DNA of 64,000 nt, taken from assembly GCF_007990755.1 (NCBI RefSeq), contig NZ_BJXA01000008.1, positions 1 to 64,000 on the forward strand, written 5' to 3'. How positions within the stretch are numbered: the first letter of the stretch is position 1; every line of letters begins with the position of its first letter. Both the position numbers and the translations under genes were made by a program. The stretch is from Nocardia ninae NBRC 108245. Its GTDB lineage: Bacteria; Actinomycetota; Actinomycetes; Mycobacteriales; Mycobacteriaceae. Positions 11,401-34,491 of the stretch are shown here, one piece after another. The notes below the pieces were generated by a model that saw nothing but the letters and a program-made list of their open reading frames with translations, ran no database searches and had not been told where the DNA came from.

Positions 11401-14400
11401 CTGGACTTCGAGCTCGACGCGGATCTGCACGCCGCCCTCGATCGCGTTGCCCAGCAGCACAACTCGACCCTGTTCATGGTGGTGCACGCGGCGCTGGCCG
11501 TCCTACTGTCGCGGTTGTCCGGCAGCACCGACATCGCCATCGGCACCCCGGTGGCCGGTCGTGGCGAGGCCGAACTCGACGACATGATCGGCATGTTCGT
11601 CAACACCCTGGTATTGCGCAACGAGATCGAGCCGGGCGCCACCTTCGACGCGTTGCTCGCCGACGTCCGGCAGACCGACGTGGCCGCCTTCGGCCACGCC
11701 GACCTGCCGTTCGAACGCCTGGTGGAGCTGCTGGATCCGGTCCGCTCCGCGGCGCGGCATCCGCTGTTCCAGGTGATGCTGGTCTTCCAGAACCTGGCGC
11801 AGACCTCGCTCGAGCTGCCCGGACTCACCGTGTCCGGCATCGACCCGCAGGTCCAGCCCGCCAAGTTCGACCTGCAACTGACCGTCGCGGAACAGCCTGA
11901 CACGCAAGGCATTTCGGCGGTCCTCACCTACGCGACCGACCTGTTCGATGCCGCGACCGTGCAGAACTTCGCCGACCGTTTCCGCCGCATCCTCGCGGCG
12001 GTGGCGGCCAACGATGCGGTAGTGGTCGGCGATATCGACCTGCTCGCCGCCGGTGAACGCGAACTCGTCCTGCACGAATGGAATTCGCTGGGCGCCTGGG
12101 TGCCCGGCGCCACGCTGCCCGGCCTCATCGCGGATCAGGTGTGGCGTCGGCCGGACGCCATCGCCATCCGATTCGGTGACCGCACACTTACCTTCCGTGA
12201 GTTGCAGCGCCGCGCCAACCAGGTGGCCCGCGCACTGATCGCCCAGGGCGCGGGTCCCGAATCGCTGGTGGCCGTTGCCGTTCCGCGTACCGAGGACCTC
12301 CCGGTCGCGCTGCTCGGTGTGCTCGCCACCGGTGCCGCCTACCTGCCGATCGACTCCACCTACCCGGCGCAGCGGCTGGAATTCATGCTCGCCGACGCCG
12401 CTCCGGTCTGCGTACTGACCACGCTGGACGACCGCGCCGCCGTACCCACCGGTGACCTGCCCGTCGTCTTGTTCGAGGAGACAGCGGCTTTCGCCGACGC
12501 GCCCATCCACGACGCGGACCGGCTCGCGCCGCTGCACCCTGACAATCTGGCCTACGTCATCTACACCTCGGGCTCGACCGGGGTGCCGAAGGGCGTCGGT
12601 GTCGCACACCGCAATGTCGTCGAGCTGTTCGCGAACACCCAGACCCTCTTCCGGTTCGACGAGAACGACGTCTGGACGCTGTTCCACTCGTTCGCCTTCG
12701 ACTTCTCGGTGTGGGAGCTGTGGTGTGGCCTCGCGCACGGCGGCGCTGTCGTCGTGGTCGACTACCTGACCTCGCGGTCGCCGGAACAGTTCCGCGAGTT
12801 GCTCATTCGCGAACGTGTGACGGTGCTGAACCAAACCCCGTCCGCCTTCTACCAATTGGTGGAGGCCGACCGGGCCGCGGAGCCGGACGCGCTGGCGCTG
12901 CGCTACGTGGTGTTCGGCGGTGAGGCCCTGGATCTGCGCAAGCTCGAGCGCTGGTACGAACGGCACGGCGCGGCAACCCGTCTGGTCAACATGTACGGCA
13001 TCACCGAGACCACGGTGCACGTGTCGTTCCTGCCGCTGGACGAGCGGGACCGGCACAATCCGGCCAGCGTCATCGGCCGCGCGATCCCCGGCCTGGACGC
13101 GTACGTGCTCGACCCGCGCCTGCATCCGACTCCGCTGGACGTGCCCGGCGAGATCCACGTCGTCGGTGCGCAACTGTCCCGCGGCTACCTGGGCAGGCCC
13201 GGCCTCACCGCGACCCGCTTCGTGGCGAACCCGTTCGGCGCGCCCGGTTCTCGCATGTACCGCACCGGTGACGTCGGCCGCTGGCGTGATTGCGGCGACA
13301 AGGCGCAGCTCGAATACGCCGGTCGCAGCGACCAGCAGGTGCAGCTGCGCGGTTTCCGGATCGAACTCGGCGAGGTCGAGGCGGCTTTGCTGCGGTGCGA
13401 CGGCGTGAATCAGGCTGTCGCCCTGGTTCGTTCGGAGGGCAACGGTGACCGGCTCATCGGCTACGTGGTCGCCGACAGCGCCATCGACCCGGTGACCGTC
13501 CGTGCCCAGGCCGCCCAGTTCCTGACCGGCTACATGGTGCCGGATGCGATCGTGCCGCTCGATGCGCTCCCGCTGACGCCGAACGGCAAGCTCGACCGCA
13601 AGGCCCTGCCCGCTCCGGAATTCGTCAGCGGCACCGTCTTCCGGGCGCCGAGCTCGCCGCTGGAGCAGACGGTCGCACAGGTCTTCGCGGATCTGCTCGG
13701 CGCGGAGACGGTCGGACTCGACGACGACTTCTTCGCACTCGGCGGCAACTCGCTGCTGGCCGCGCAGGCGGTCGGCCGGCTGCGCGAGGCCACCGGTGCC
13801 ACCGTCAGCGTGCAGTGGTTCTTCACCGATGCCACGGTGGCCGGCCTCGTCGCGCGGATCGACACCGCGGGGGAGTCCGACGCCGACGCCGCGATGCAGG
13901 TCCTGCTGCCGATCCGCATCGGCGGCACCGCGGCACCGCTGTTCTGCCTGCACCCGATGTACGGCCTGGCCTGGAGCTACGCCGGGCTCACCCAGTTCCT
14001 GCCCGCCGACCAGCCGATCTACGGCGTGCAGTCACCGGCGCTGGCCGAGGACGGCGACCTGCCCACCTCGATCGCCGAGCTGGCGCACCGCTACGTCAGC
14101 GAGATCAGGACCGTGCAACCGCACGGGCCGTACAAACTGCTCGGCTGGTCGCTCGGCGGCGTGCTCGCCCATGCGATCGCGACCGAGCTGCAGGCCGACG
14201 GCGAGCAGGTCGCGCTGCTGGCCATGATGGACAGCCACCCGAACCCCGACGTCGCGGGCTTCCGCGCGGCGGTGCGCGGCGCGCTGGCCGAACTCGGGCT
14301 CGGCAGCGACCTGATCGCCGACGAGGACGACATCTACGACCTGAGTGACCAGGCGCTGGCCGCGCTGCACGCGATGATCCCGCCGGAACTGGTCGCACTG

Positions 14401-14682
14401 ACCCCCGAACGGTTGCGTCGCATCTATCGCAGCGCGGTCCGCTCGGCCGAACTGATCGCCGAGCACCGTCCAGGGGTATTCCACGGCACGCTGGAGTACT
14501 TCAGCGCCGCCGTGGCCGACCCCGCGGATGTGCTTCGCGCCACTGCGACCGACTGGGCTCCGCACGTCACGGGTGCGGTGCACGACCGGCCGATCGGGGT
14601 GACGCACGCGCAGATGACCGCACCGGAGGCGCTGGCCGACATCGGTGCTCAGCTGGCCGTTCTGCTCGATACCGCGAGCTGA
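2473..14682 (+). CDS. Four-module nonribosomal peptide synthetase, A-T-(C-A-T)3-TE
   Basis: This 4069-residue multimodular synthetase should build a tetrapeptide. Domains by residue: A1 20-525, T1 (Ser566), C1 about 623-1070 (HH 750-751), A2 (SGSTG near 1237), T2 (Ser1630), C2 (HH from 1821), A3 (SGSTG near 2316), T3 (Ser2698), C3 (HH from 2881), A4 (SGSTG from 3366), T4 (Ser3760) and TE about 3805-4069 with GWSLGG (Ser3893). All HHxxxDG, SGSTG and GGNSL motifs are intact and there is no E domain. Aligning A4-A5 regions to GrsA by eye gives codes DALFAGIIV, DVWDFILVS, DLWHLILVS and DFWNVGMVH. The last is a classical threonine code; I cannot assign the others. With no N-terminal C domain and its own TE, it looks self-contained. 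The ATG is supported by the paralogous N-terminus (MTRPARVRP) of the next gene. Confidence 0.95.
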   Translation: MTRPARVRPARTRRPRVITLPQLMATAVEANPDGIALRYADATATLAQVSYAELDERSTRLARLLIDRGIGPEDLVAIGIPRSIESVLAVWAVAKSGAGFVPVDPNYPADRVEHMVKDSGAVFGLTTRQAATQLPGQVEWLAIDGDSTLHSLEQHSTEPITNADRVRQLRAEHPAWVIYTSGSTGAPKGVVATQAGIAGFCEEQRTHYGVTSTARTLHFSSPSFDASMLEMLLALGGAATMVVVAPTVFGGDDLAELLRRERVTHAFITPAALASIDPAGLDDLGVVAVGGEAWPPDLVRRWLLPVSGGVRALFNIYGPTETTIVVNIGAPLELDAPLTIGGPIRGVTEYVLDERLSPVPDGVVGELYISGAQVARGYHERPALTATRFIANPFDPTGSRLYRSGDLVRWTADGRLEYAGRNDFQVQVRGFRIELGEIDAVLAGHDSVDFAVTIGHQLDSGATILASYVLAAPGAAIAADELIALAERKLPAHMVPTSITVLDEIPLTPVGKLDRRALPAPQLQTKEFRAPSGELELLVAGIFAELLDADTAIGADDDFFALGGNSLIATKVVARLGAQIGARVPARTVFEAPTVAGLAARLEPIAGSGGRQALTRMPRPEHIPLSLAQQRMWFLNQFDTASAANNIPFAIRLSGSLDVPALQAAVADLVERHETLRTVYPAVDGTGYQVVLPAAQAIPELTVTELAASALPNTLAEFMLAGFDVAAEVPLRMALFQVGRDDYVLAVVVHHIAADGTSMAPMVQDLTVAYFARAAGTAPEWAPLPVQYADYALWQRAMLGDENDPRSVAAAQIGYWRTALAGLPGRLELPTDRSRPALASGRGGVYTFEVDAQIRAKLEAIALDTGASLFMVVHAAFAALLARLSGSADIAIGTPVAGRGEAELDGLIGMFVNMLVLRTDTAPGKSFRELVESAKKVDLAAFSHVELPFERLVEVLDPARSQAHHPLFQVALFFQNMDKPVLELPGLSAAALDLDGAAAKFDLQLTVTPHEGDDAGMSAMFTYATDLFDEATIARFAARLRRLLRSVTADPDRAFGDADLLSLVERDRILFEWNDTRQRVAPDLLLDGYRQMVATTPDAVALAYEGTELTYREFDQRVNQLARLLISQGVGAESLVGLAIRRSLDLVVGMYAIVTAGGAYVPLDPDHPAERIAHILDTAQPACVVTTSTDAAALPAGVATVTIDTADLARFDSAPVRKDELLRKVLPQHPAYVIFTSGSTGRPKGVAVSHAAINNQIEWMLAEYPLNQDDVYLQKTATTFDVSLWGFFMPLRVGAKLVVATPDGHRDPAYVAETIAAQSVTVTDFVPSMLTIFAAHTAKGAVPTLEQIFVIGEALPPETVTAVHAVIDADVHNLYGPTEAAVSVTYWPADGSDTRSVPIGLPQWNTQVYVLDSRLRPVPDGVAGELYLAGDQLARGYVRRPDLTADRFVASPFGAGQRMYRTGDLVVWRKASGAEADDEMVLDYLGRTDFQVKFRGQRIELGEIETALLAHDSVSQAVALVSQSSLGDQLVAYAVAAPGAHIDPQELRAAVAETLPAYMVPAAVVALDAFPLNPSGKLDRKALPEPMFTAREFRAAATAVEEIIAGVFGEVLGLARVGADDDFFALGGNSLIATQVVARLGAAVGGRVPVRTLFEAPTVAGLAAVIDSQVHGRPGVELGSIARPDQLPLSLAQRRMWFLNRFDQDDETAGSAAYNLPFALRLTGALDVAALGAALHDVVARHEVLRTVYPETADGPIQVVLPPNGIDLDVAPRVLSEADVAGAVYALASSSFDVTAEVPVRVALLQVDGVADTYVLAVVVHHIAADGSSMGPLARDVMIAYAARTAGEAPSWAPLRVQYADYALWQRAVLGDESDAESIAAQQISFWRTHLADLPDLLELPTDRPRPAIASMAGARVDVQIDAATHAGLVELARAHGATLFMVVHTALAVLLARLSGATDVAIGTPLAGRGERELDDLIGMFVNTVVFRTQFESGESFAELLTRQRESDLQAFAHADIPFERLVEVLNPPRSTAHHPLFQVGLSFQNIARTALELPGLTVAGLDADLAVSQFDLHLIVGDGYDESGVPTGLGGFFTYATDLFDAATVQGFAERLTRILAAVVADARVPVGDIEILDEAERDAVLAHWNVTEQQVDESATLVSLVDAAVAADPRSVALVADLPEGRAKVTYGELDARVNRLARYLISIGVGPESRVALAFPRSIDLIVAMYAVAKSGGAYVPVDPAQAAERTSYILESAAPVCVLTNAAAEFDTPVAPLVRIDELDLEGLDSSPVTDADRVAPLRPANTAYVIFTSGSTGRPKGVAVSHAAIANQLQWKVTEFGLDAADAILLKTAATFDLSVWEFWSAAVCGGRLVIAAPDGHQDPAYLNELMAREWVTTLHVVPSMLDALATADFPTSLWRVLAIGEALPGGLAQRFLRDYPRVELFNLYGPTEAAVSITSHRVTRNDQASVPVGAPEWNSQVFVLDSRLRPVPVSVSGELYLAGAQLARGYFGRADLTSDRFVANPFQTGERMYRTGDLVAWNASGELEYRGRTDFQVKIRGFRIELAEIEAALLPLPQIAQAAVIAKSDPCTGDRLVAYLVPATTGIDVAEVKSALTAGLPSYMVPSAFVVLDALPLNVNGKLDRKALPEPEFEAQVFRAPSTPIEEIVASVYAEVLGVEQVGADDDFFGLGGNSLLATQVAARIGAALDFRVPVRTLFEASTVAGLAAKVEQHAGTGGRKALVAGLRPEQIPLSLAQQRMWFLNQFDTASAVYNIPAAIRLSGDLDVAALQAAVRDLVARHEILRTTYPQTQHGPVQSIAAAVPVDLAPARIDTVDVPDAVYRIVAAGFDVTTEVPFRAKLFHVADTTDHVLVFVAHHISADGWSMGPLTRDLVLAYAARTGGEAPAWAPLPVQYADYSIWQRDVLGAEDDPQSLIAQQAEYWRTALAALPDELALPADRPRPATASYRGATLDFELDADLHAALDRVAQQHNSTLFMVVHAALAVLLSRLSGSTDIAIGTPVAGRGEAELDDMIGMFVNTLVLRNEIEPGATFDALLADVRQTDVAAFGHADLPFERLVELLDPVRSAARHPLFQVMLVFQNLAQTSLELPGLTVSGIDPQVQPAKFDLQLTVAEQPDTQGISAVLTYATDLFDAATVQNFADRFRRILAAVAANDAVVVGDIDLLAAGERELVLHEWNSLGAWVPGATLPGLIADQVWRRPDAIAIRFGDRTLTFRELQRRANQVARALIAQGAGPESLVAVAVPRTEDLPVALLGVLATGAAYLPIDSTYPAQRLEFMLADAAPVCVLTTLDDRAAVPTGDLPVVLFEETAAFADAPIHDADRLAPLHPDNLAYVIYTSGSTGVPKGVGVAHRNVVELFANTQTLFRFDENDVWTLFHSFAFDFSVWELWCGLAHGGAVVVVDYLTSRSPEQFRELLIRERVTVLNQTPSAFYQLVEADRAAEPDALALRYVVFGGEALDLRKLERWYERHGAATRLVNMYGITETTVHVSFLPLDERDRHNPASVIGRAIPGLDAYVLDPRLHPTPLDVPGEIHVVGAQLSRGYLGRPGLTATRFVANPFGAPGSRMYRTGDVGRWRDCGDKAQLEYAGRSDQQVQLRGFRIELGEVEAALLRCDGVNQAVALVRSEGNGDRLIGYVVADSAIDPVTVRAQAAQFLTGYMVPDAIVPLDALPLTPNGKLDRKALPAPEFVSGTVFRAPSSPLEQTVAQVFADLLGAETVGLDDDFFALGGNSLLAAQAVGRLREATGATVSVQWFFTDATVAGLVARIDTAGESDADAAMQVLLPIRIGGTAAPLFCLHPMYGLAWSYAGLTQFLPADQPIYGVQSPALAEDGDLPTSIAELAHRYVSEIRTVQPHGPYKLLGWSLGGVLAHAIATELQADGEQVALLAMMDSHPNPDVAGFRAAVRGALAELGLGSDLIADEDDIYDLSDQALAALHAMIPPELVALTPERLRRIYRSAVRSAELIAEHRPGVFHGTLEYFSAAVADPADVLRATATDWAPHVTGAVHDRPIGVTHAQMTAPEALADIGAQLAVLLDTAS
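5800..6004 (+). repeat. NRPS paralogous patch, copy in A2 of first synthetase
   Basis: This 205-base stretch in A2 is nearly identical to 18286-18490 in A2 of the next synthetase. I count roughly a dozen differences, with an uninterrupted identical run of about 55 bases. Flanking sequence is clearly more diverged, and the patch uses more A/T-ending codons than its surroundings. A second patch (6165-6270 against 18651-18756) differs at about two positions. This fits recent recombination or gene conversion between the synthetases. Confidence 0.75.
8200..8321 (+). repeat. NRPS paralogous patch, copy in C2 of first synthetase
   Basis: These 122 bases in condensation domain C2 match 20689-20810 in C2 of the following synthetase with one difference that I can see. 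The sequence beyond both ends diverges at many third positions. The pattern points to gene conversion rather than constraint on the protein, because silent sites are conserved too. Confidence 0.75.
10339..10520 (+). repeat. NRPS paralogous patch, end of A3 into T3 of first synthetase
   Basis: These 182 bases cover the end of A3 (around the A10 lysine, [14 protein letters not shown]) and the start of T3. They match 22945-23126 of the next synthetase with about five differences. The A10-T junction is a known place for module exchange, so this may mark a recombination point. Confidence 0.75.
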
Positions 14683-14961
14683 GCGGCCCCGGCCGAGGTG
14701 AGATCACCAATCGCGCCTCGGCAGGGAATAATCGTTCCCGGCGCTCGTTTCGCGCGGTCGGGGAGCGGTCTGTGGCACAGATCGCGAGGGCTGTGTTCGG
14801 TGTGCGCCGGTGCGGTCGGTAACGATGGGTATGCGCGCATTCGATGTCCATGGGGGTGGGGCCAGCGAGGCGTGTGTGCGGCGACAACAGGCAGGGTGAG
14901 GCATCTCCATGGTTCGGTCGGTCGGGCAGCGGTATGACGACGCTCGCGCAGCGGTGTGCGC
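14683..14961 (+). other. Intergenic region between the two large NRPS genes
   Basis: This 279-base gap contains a small inverted repeat (GGGAA, six-base loop, TTCCC, near 14723-14738) that is too weak for a confident terminator. No gene or clear promoter is visible. The two synthetases may be read as one transcript or separately. Confidence 0.4.
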
Positions 14962-31785
<16,824 letters not shown>

Positions 31786-32013
31786 GTATGTGCGAAGGTG
31801 GGTCGGACGCGCAGGAATAGGGGTAGTTCAGGCATGATGGGGCAACCCTGCGGTAACGATCACCTCTTTTGCCGCGACTACATAAGCCGTATGGTCTGCC
31901 GTGGTGTGTCCAGGGCATCCACCGCAGGCGCGTGTGGCCTCGCGCATGCGCGACCCGCAAGCGCTCCAAAGGGGAATGCAGATGGAATCTCGAGACGAAG
32001 CGAAGGTGCGAAA
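31786..32013 (+). other. Intergenic region upstream of mycolyltransferase
   Basis: This 228-base gap holds TTGCCG (31869-31874) and TATGGT (31890-31895), a possible promoter with a short 15-base spacer. A GAAGG Shine-Dalgarno sequence at 32002-32006 serves the TTG start at 32014. No NRPS terminator is evident. Confidence 0.35.
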
Positions 32014-33084
32014 TTGATACGTCGACAGACCCGGCGCAGCGGCCTACGTGCCGCCGCGGCGATCGCGGCCACGGCGGTCCTTGCGGGAGTGATGACCGGT
32101 CTCGGCGTGACCACCGCGTCGGCGGCCGACCCGATCATCGAGGGTAAGAGTCTGCTCGCCAACCCGACCGCCCCGGACGGATCACGTATCACCAAGGCCG
32201 AGTACAAGGATGCGCGCAACATCCGGCTGTACGTGTACTCGGCGGCGATGGACCAGAAGGTCATCATCGACGTCCAGCGCCCGGCCGACGCCTCGGTGCC
32301 GCGCCCGACCCTCTACCTGCTCAACGGCGCGGGTGGCGGCCAGGACGACGCCTCCTGGCAGGCGAAGACCGATGCGCTGCAGTTCCTTTCGGACAAGAAC
32401 GTCAACGTGGTGCAGCCGATCGGTGGCAAGTGGAGCTACTACACCGACTGGATCAAGGACGACCCGGCGCTCGGGCGCAACAAGTGGAAGACCTTCTTCA
32501 CCGAGGAGCTGCCGCCGCTGATCGACGGCGCGCTGGGCACCAACGGCGTGAACGCGATCTCCGGCCTGTCCACCTCGGGCACCACCGTGCTCGCGCTGCC
32601 GATCGCCAAGCCGGGCCTGTACAAGGCGGCCGCGGCCTACAGCGGTTGCGCGCAGACCAGTGACCCGGTCGGCTCGGAGTTCGTCAAGCTGACCGTCGAG
32701 ACCTGGGGCGGCGGCAACACCGACAACATGTGGGGCCCGCAGGGTTCGGCGGAGTGGGTGGCCAACGATCCGTACGTGCACGCCGAAGGCCTGCGCGGAC
32801 TGGACCTCTACATCTCCACCGGCAACGGCCTGCCCGGCCAGTACGACACCCTCGACGGCAAGTACGCGCTGCCCGGCGCCTACGGTCTGGCGAACCAGAT
32901 CATCATCGGCGGCGTGATCGAGGCAGGCACCAACTACTGCACGAACAACCTCAAGGGGAAGCTGGACTCGCTGGGCATCCCGGCGACCTACAACTTCCGC
33001 AACAGCGGCACCCACTCTTGGGGCTACTGGCGCGACGAGTTCCAGCTGTCGTGGCCGGTGCTGGCCCGCGGCCTGGGCATCTGA
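32014..33084 (+). CDS. Secreted mycolyltransferase, antigen 85 family
   Basis: This 356-residue esterase-fold enzyme should transfer mycolic acids between trehalose mycolates and arabinogalactan outside the membrane. The N-terminus is a signal peptide (IRRQTRR, then a hydrophobic stretch ending TASA before ADP). The nucleophile motif is GLSTSG; family members more often have GLSMAG or GLSMSG. The acidic residue fits in VIEAGTNYC and the histidine is in GTHSWGYW. The TTG start is preferred because it sits seven bases after GAAGG and begins directly at the signal peptide; the frame is open further upstream, but that would place coding before the signal. The gene ends at a strong terminator (33115-33159). 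It is paralogous to 43957-44961. It lies just after the NRPS locus, but no functional link is shown. Confidence 0.9.
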   Translation: MIRRQTRRSGLRAAAAIAATAVLAGVMTGLGVTTASAADPIIEGKSLLANPTAPDGSRITKAEYKDARNIRLYVYSAAMDQKVIIDVQRPADASVPRPTLYLLNGAGGGQDDASWQAKTDALQFLSDKNVNVVQPIGGKWSYYTDWIKDDPALGRNKWKTFFTEELPPLIDGALGTNGVNAISGLSTSGTTVLALPIAKPGLYKAAAAYSGCAQTSDPVGSEFVKLTVETWGGGNTDNMWGPQGSAEWVANDPYVHAEGLRGLDLYISTGNGLPGQYDTLDGKYALPGAYGLANQIIIGGVIEAGTNYCTNNLKGKLDSLGIPATYNFRNSGTHSWGYWRDEFQLSWPVLARGLGI

Positions 33085-33114
33085 GGCTTCAGCTTCACCA
33101 ACTGAATACGGACT

Positions 33115-33159
33115 GACCGCCTGGTTATACCTTCGGGTATGACCGGGCGGTCGGCTTTT
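33115..33159 (+). terminator. Intrinsic terminator after mycolyltransferase
   Basis: A 17-base arm (33115-33131) pairs with 33136-33152 with two mismatches around a TTCG tetraloop. GGCTTTT follows. It starts 30 bases after the stop codon and also insulates the metal transporter gene downstream. Confidence 0.85.
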
Positions 33160-33180
33160 AGGGGTAGCGCTAACCAAAAA
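33156..33180. promoter_or_regulatory. Imperfect palindrome upstream of Nramp transporter
   Basis: The sequence is centred on TAGCGCTA with flanking GG/CC and TTT/AAA arms; 9 of 12 positions pair. It resembles DtxR/MntR/IdeR-family operators in general layout, but the half-site spacing is one base longer than the mycobacterial iron box. Its place about 30 bases before the start codon suits repression by a metal-sensing regulator. The assignment is inference. Confidence 0.5.
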
Positions 33181-33193
33181 GTTTGGGAACCCG

Positions 33194-33207
33194 TAAAATC
33201 TTGTTCC
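33194..33207 (+). promoter_or_regulatory. Possible -10 element of a leaderless mRNA
   Basis: TAAAAT at 33194-33199 lies eight bases before the GTG at 33208. No Shine-Dalgarno sequence precedes that GTG or the in-frame ATG at 33220. The spacing suggests transcription starting at or next to the start codon. Confidence 0.4.
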
Positions 33208-34455
33208 GTGAGTGCAACGATGGTCGAGTCCGCTAAGTCTGTGTCCCAGCGGGCCCGTGCGGCCAGCCTCCTACTGGGGCCGGCCTTCGTGGCGGCGATC
33301 GCCTATGTGGACCCCGGCAATGTGGCGTCGAATATCAGCGCGGGCGCACAGTTCGGCTATCTGCTCGTGTGGGTCATCGTGATGGCCAATGTGATGGCCG
33401 GACTCGTCCAATTCCTCTCCGCCAAGCTGGGATTGGTGACCGGCATGTCGCTGCCGGAGGCGGTGCGGGAACGGTCGGGCAAGTGGACCAGGCTCGGCTA
33501 CTGGGGGCAGGCCGAGACCGTCGCCATGGCCACCGACCTGGCCGAGGTGGTCGGCGGCGCGATCGCACTCAACCTGTTGTTCCAGCTGCCGCTGCTGGTC
33601 GGCGGCGTGATCACCGGTGTGGTGTCGATGGGCCTGCTGCTGGTGCAGGACCGGCGTGGACAGCGGCCGTTCGAGCGGGTGATCACCGGGCTGCTCGCCG
33701 TCATCGCCATCGGCTTCCTGGCCAGCGTGTTCATCTCACCGCCCTCGGTCGGCGGCACGCTCGGCGGACTGGTGCCCAGGTTCCAGGGCGCCGAGAGCGT
33801 GCTGCTCGCCGCGGCCATGATCGGCGCGACGGTGATGCCGCACGCGGTGTACCTGCATTCGGGCCTGGCCAGGGACCGGCACGGACACCCGGCGCCCGGC
33901 CCGCTGCGGGTGCGGCTGCTCAAGATCACCAAGGTGGACGTCGCACTGGCCATGGTGCTGGCGGGCACGGTGAACCTGGCCATGCTGCTGATGGCGGCGA
34001 ATACGCTGCGCGACCGGGAAATCGAGACGCTGCAGGACGCGCACACCGCCGTCGGTGACGCCCTCGGACCGGTCGCGGCGCTGCTGCTGGCCATCGGCCT
34101 GCTCGCCTCCGGCCTGGCCTCGACCTCGGTCGGCGCCTACGCGGGCGCGATGATCATGCAGGGCTTGCTGCGCAAGCAGATCCCGCTGATGGTGCGCCGC
34201 CTGGTCACCCTGATCCCCGCCCTGGTGATCCTGGCCGTCGGCATCGATCCCACTCGGGCACTGATCATCTCGCAGGTGGTGTTGTCGTTCGGCATCCCGT
34301 TCGCGCTGATTCCGCTGGTGCGCTTCACCAGCGATCGAGTCCTGATGGGCAACGACGTCAACCATCGGGTCACCACCGCACTGGCCTGGCTGATCGCCGC
34401 CATCATCTCGGCACTCAATGTCGCGTTGATCTATCTGACCCTCACCGGCGCCTGA
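33208..34455 (+). CDS. mntH: Nramp-family divalent metal (Mn2+/Fe2+) transporter
   Basis: This membrane protein of about 415 residues should import Mn(II) or Fe(II) with protons. It has the Nramp signature in helix 1 (AYVDPGNVASN), the helix-6 motif GATVMPHAVYLHSGL, and about eleven hydrophobic segments. Length and motifs are normal for MntH. The start is taken as GTG 33208 because it lies just after a -10-like TAAAAT; ATG 33220 is an alternative. The frame also opens at 33139, but that would read through the upstream palindrome and terminator. The palindrome at 33156-33180 suggests metal-dependent repression. No other metal gene adjoins it. Confidence 0.93.
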   Translation: MSATMVESAKSVSQRARAASLLLGPAFVAAIAYVDPGNVASNISAGAQFGYLLVWVIVMANVMAGLVQFLSAKLGLVTGMSLPEAVRERSGKWTRLGYWGQAETVAMATDLAEVVGGAIALNLLFQLPLLVGGVITGVVSMGLLLVQDRRGQRPFERVITGLLAVIAIGFLASVFISPPSVGGTLGGLVPRFQGAESVLLAAAMIGATVMPHAVYLHSGLARDRHGHPAPGPLRVRLLKITKVDVALAMVLAGTVNLAMLLMAANTLRDREIETLQDAHTAVGDALGPVAALLLAIGLLASGLASTSVGAYAGAMIMQGLLRKQIPLMVRRLVTLIPALVILAVGIDPTRALIISQVVLSFGIPFALIPLVRFTSDRVLMGNDVNHRVTTALAWLIAAIISALNVALIYLTLTGA

Positions 34456-34491
34456 AAGCCACACGGCCGCCGGGACATTCGGCGTCGAGCA

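Noticed and set aside
31798-32013. Longer N-terminus for the first mycolyltransferase
   Set aside because: The frame is open upstream, but the added residues would precede a clean signal peptide and include the probable promoter region.
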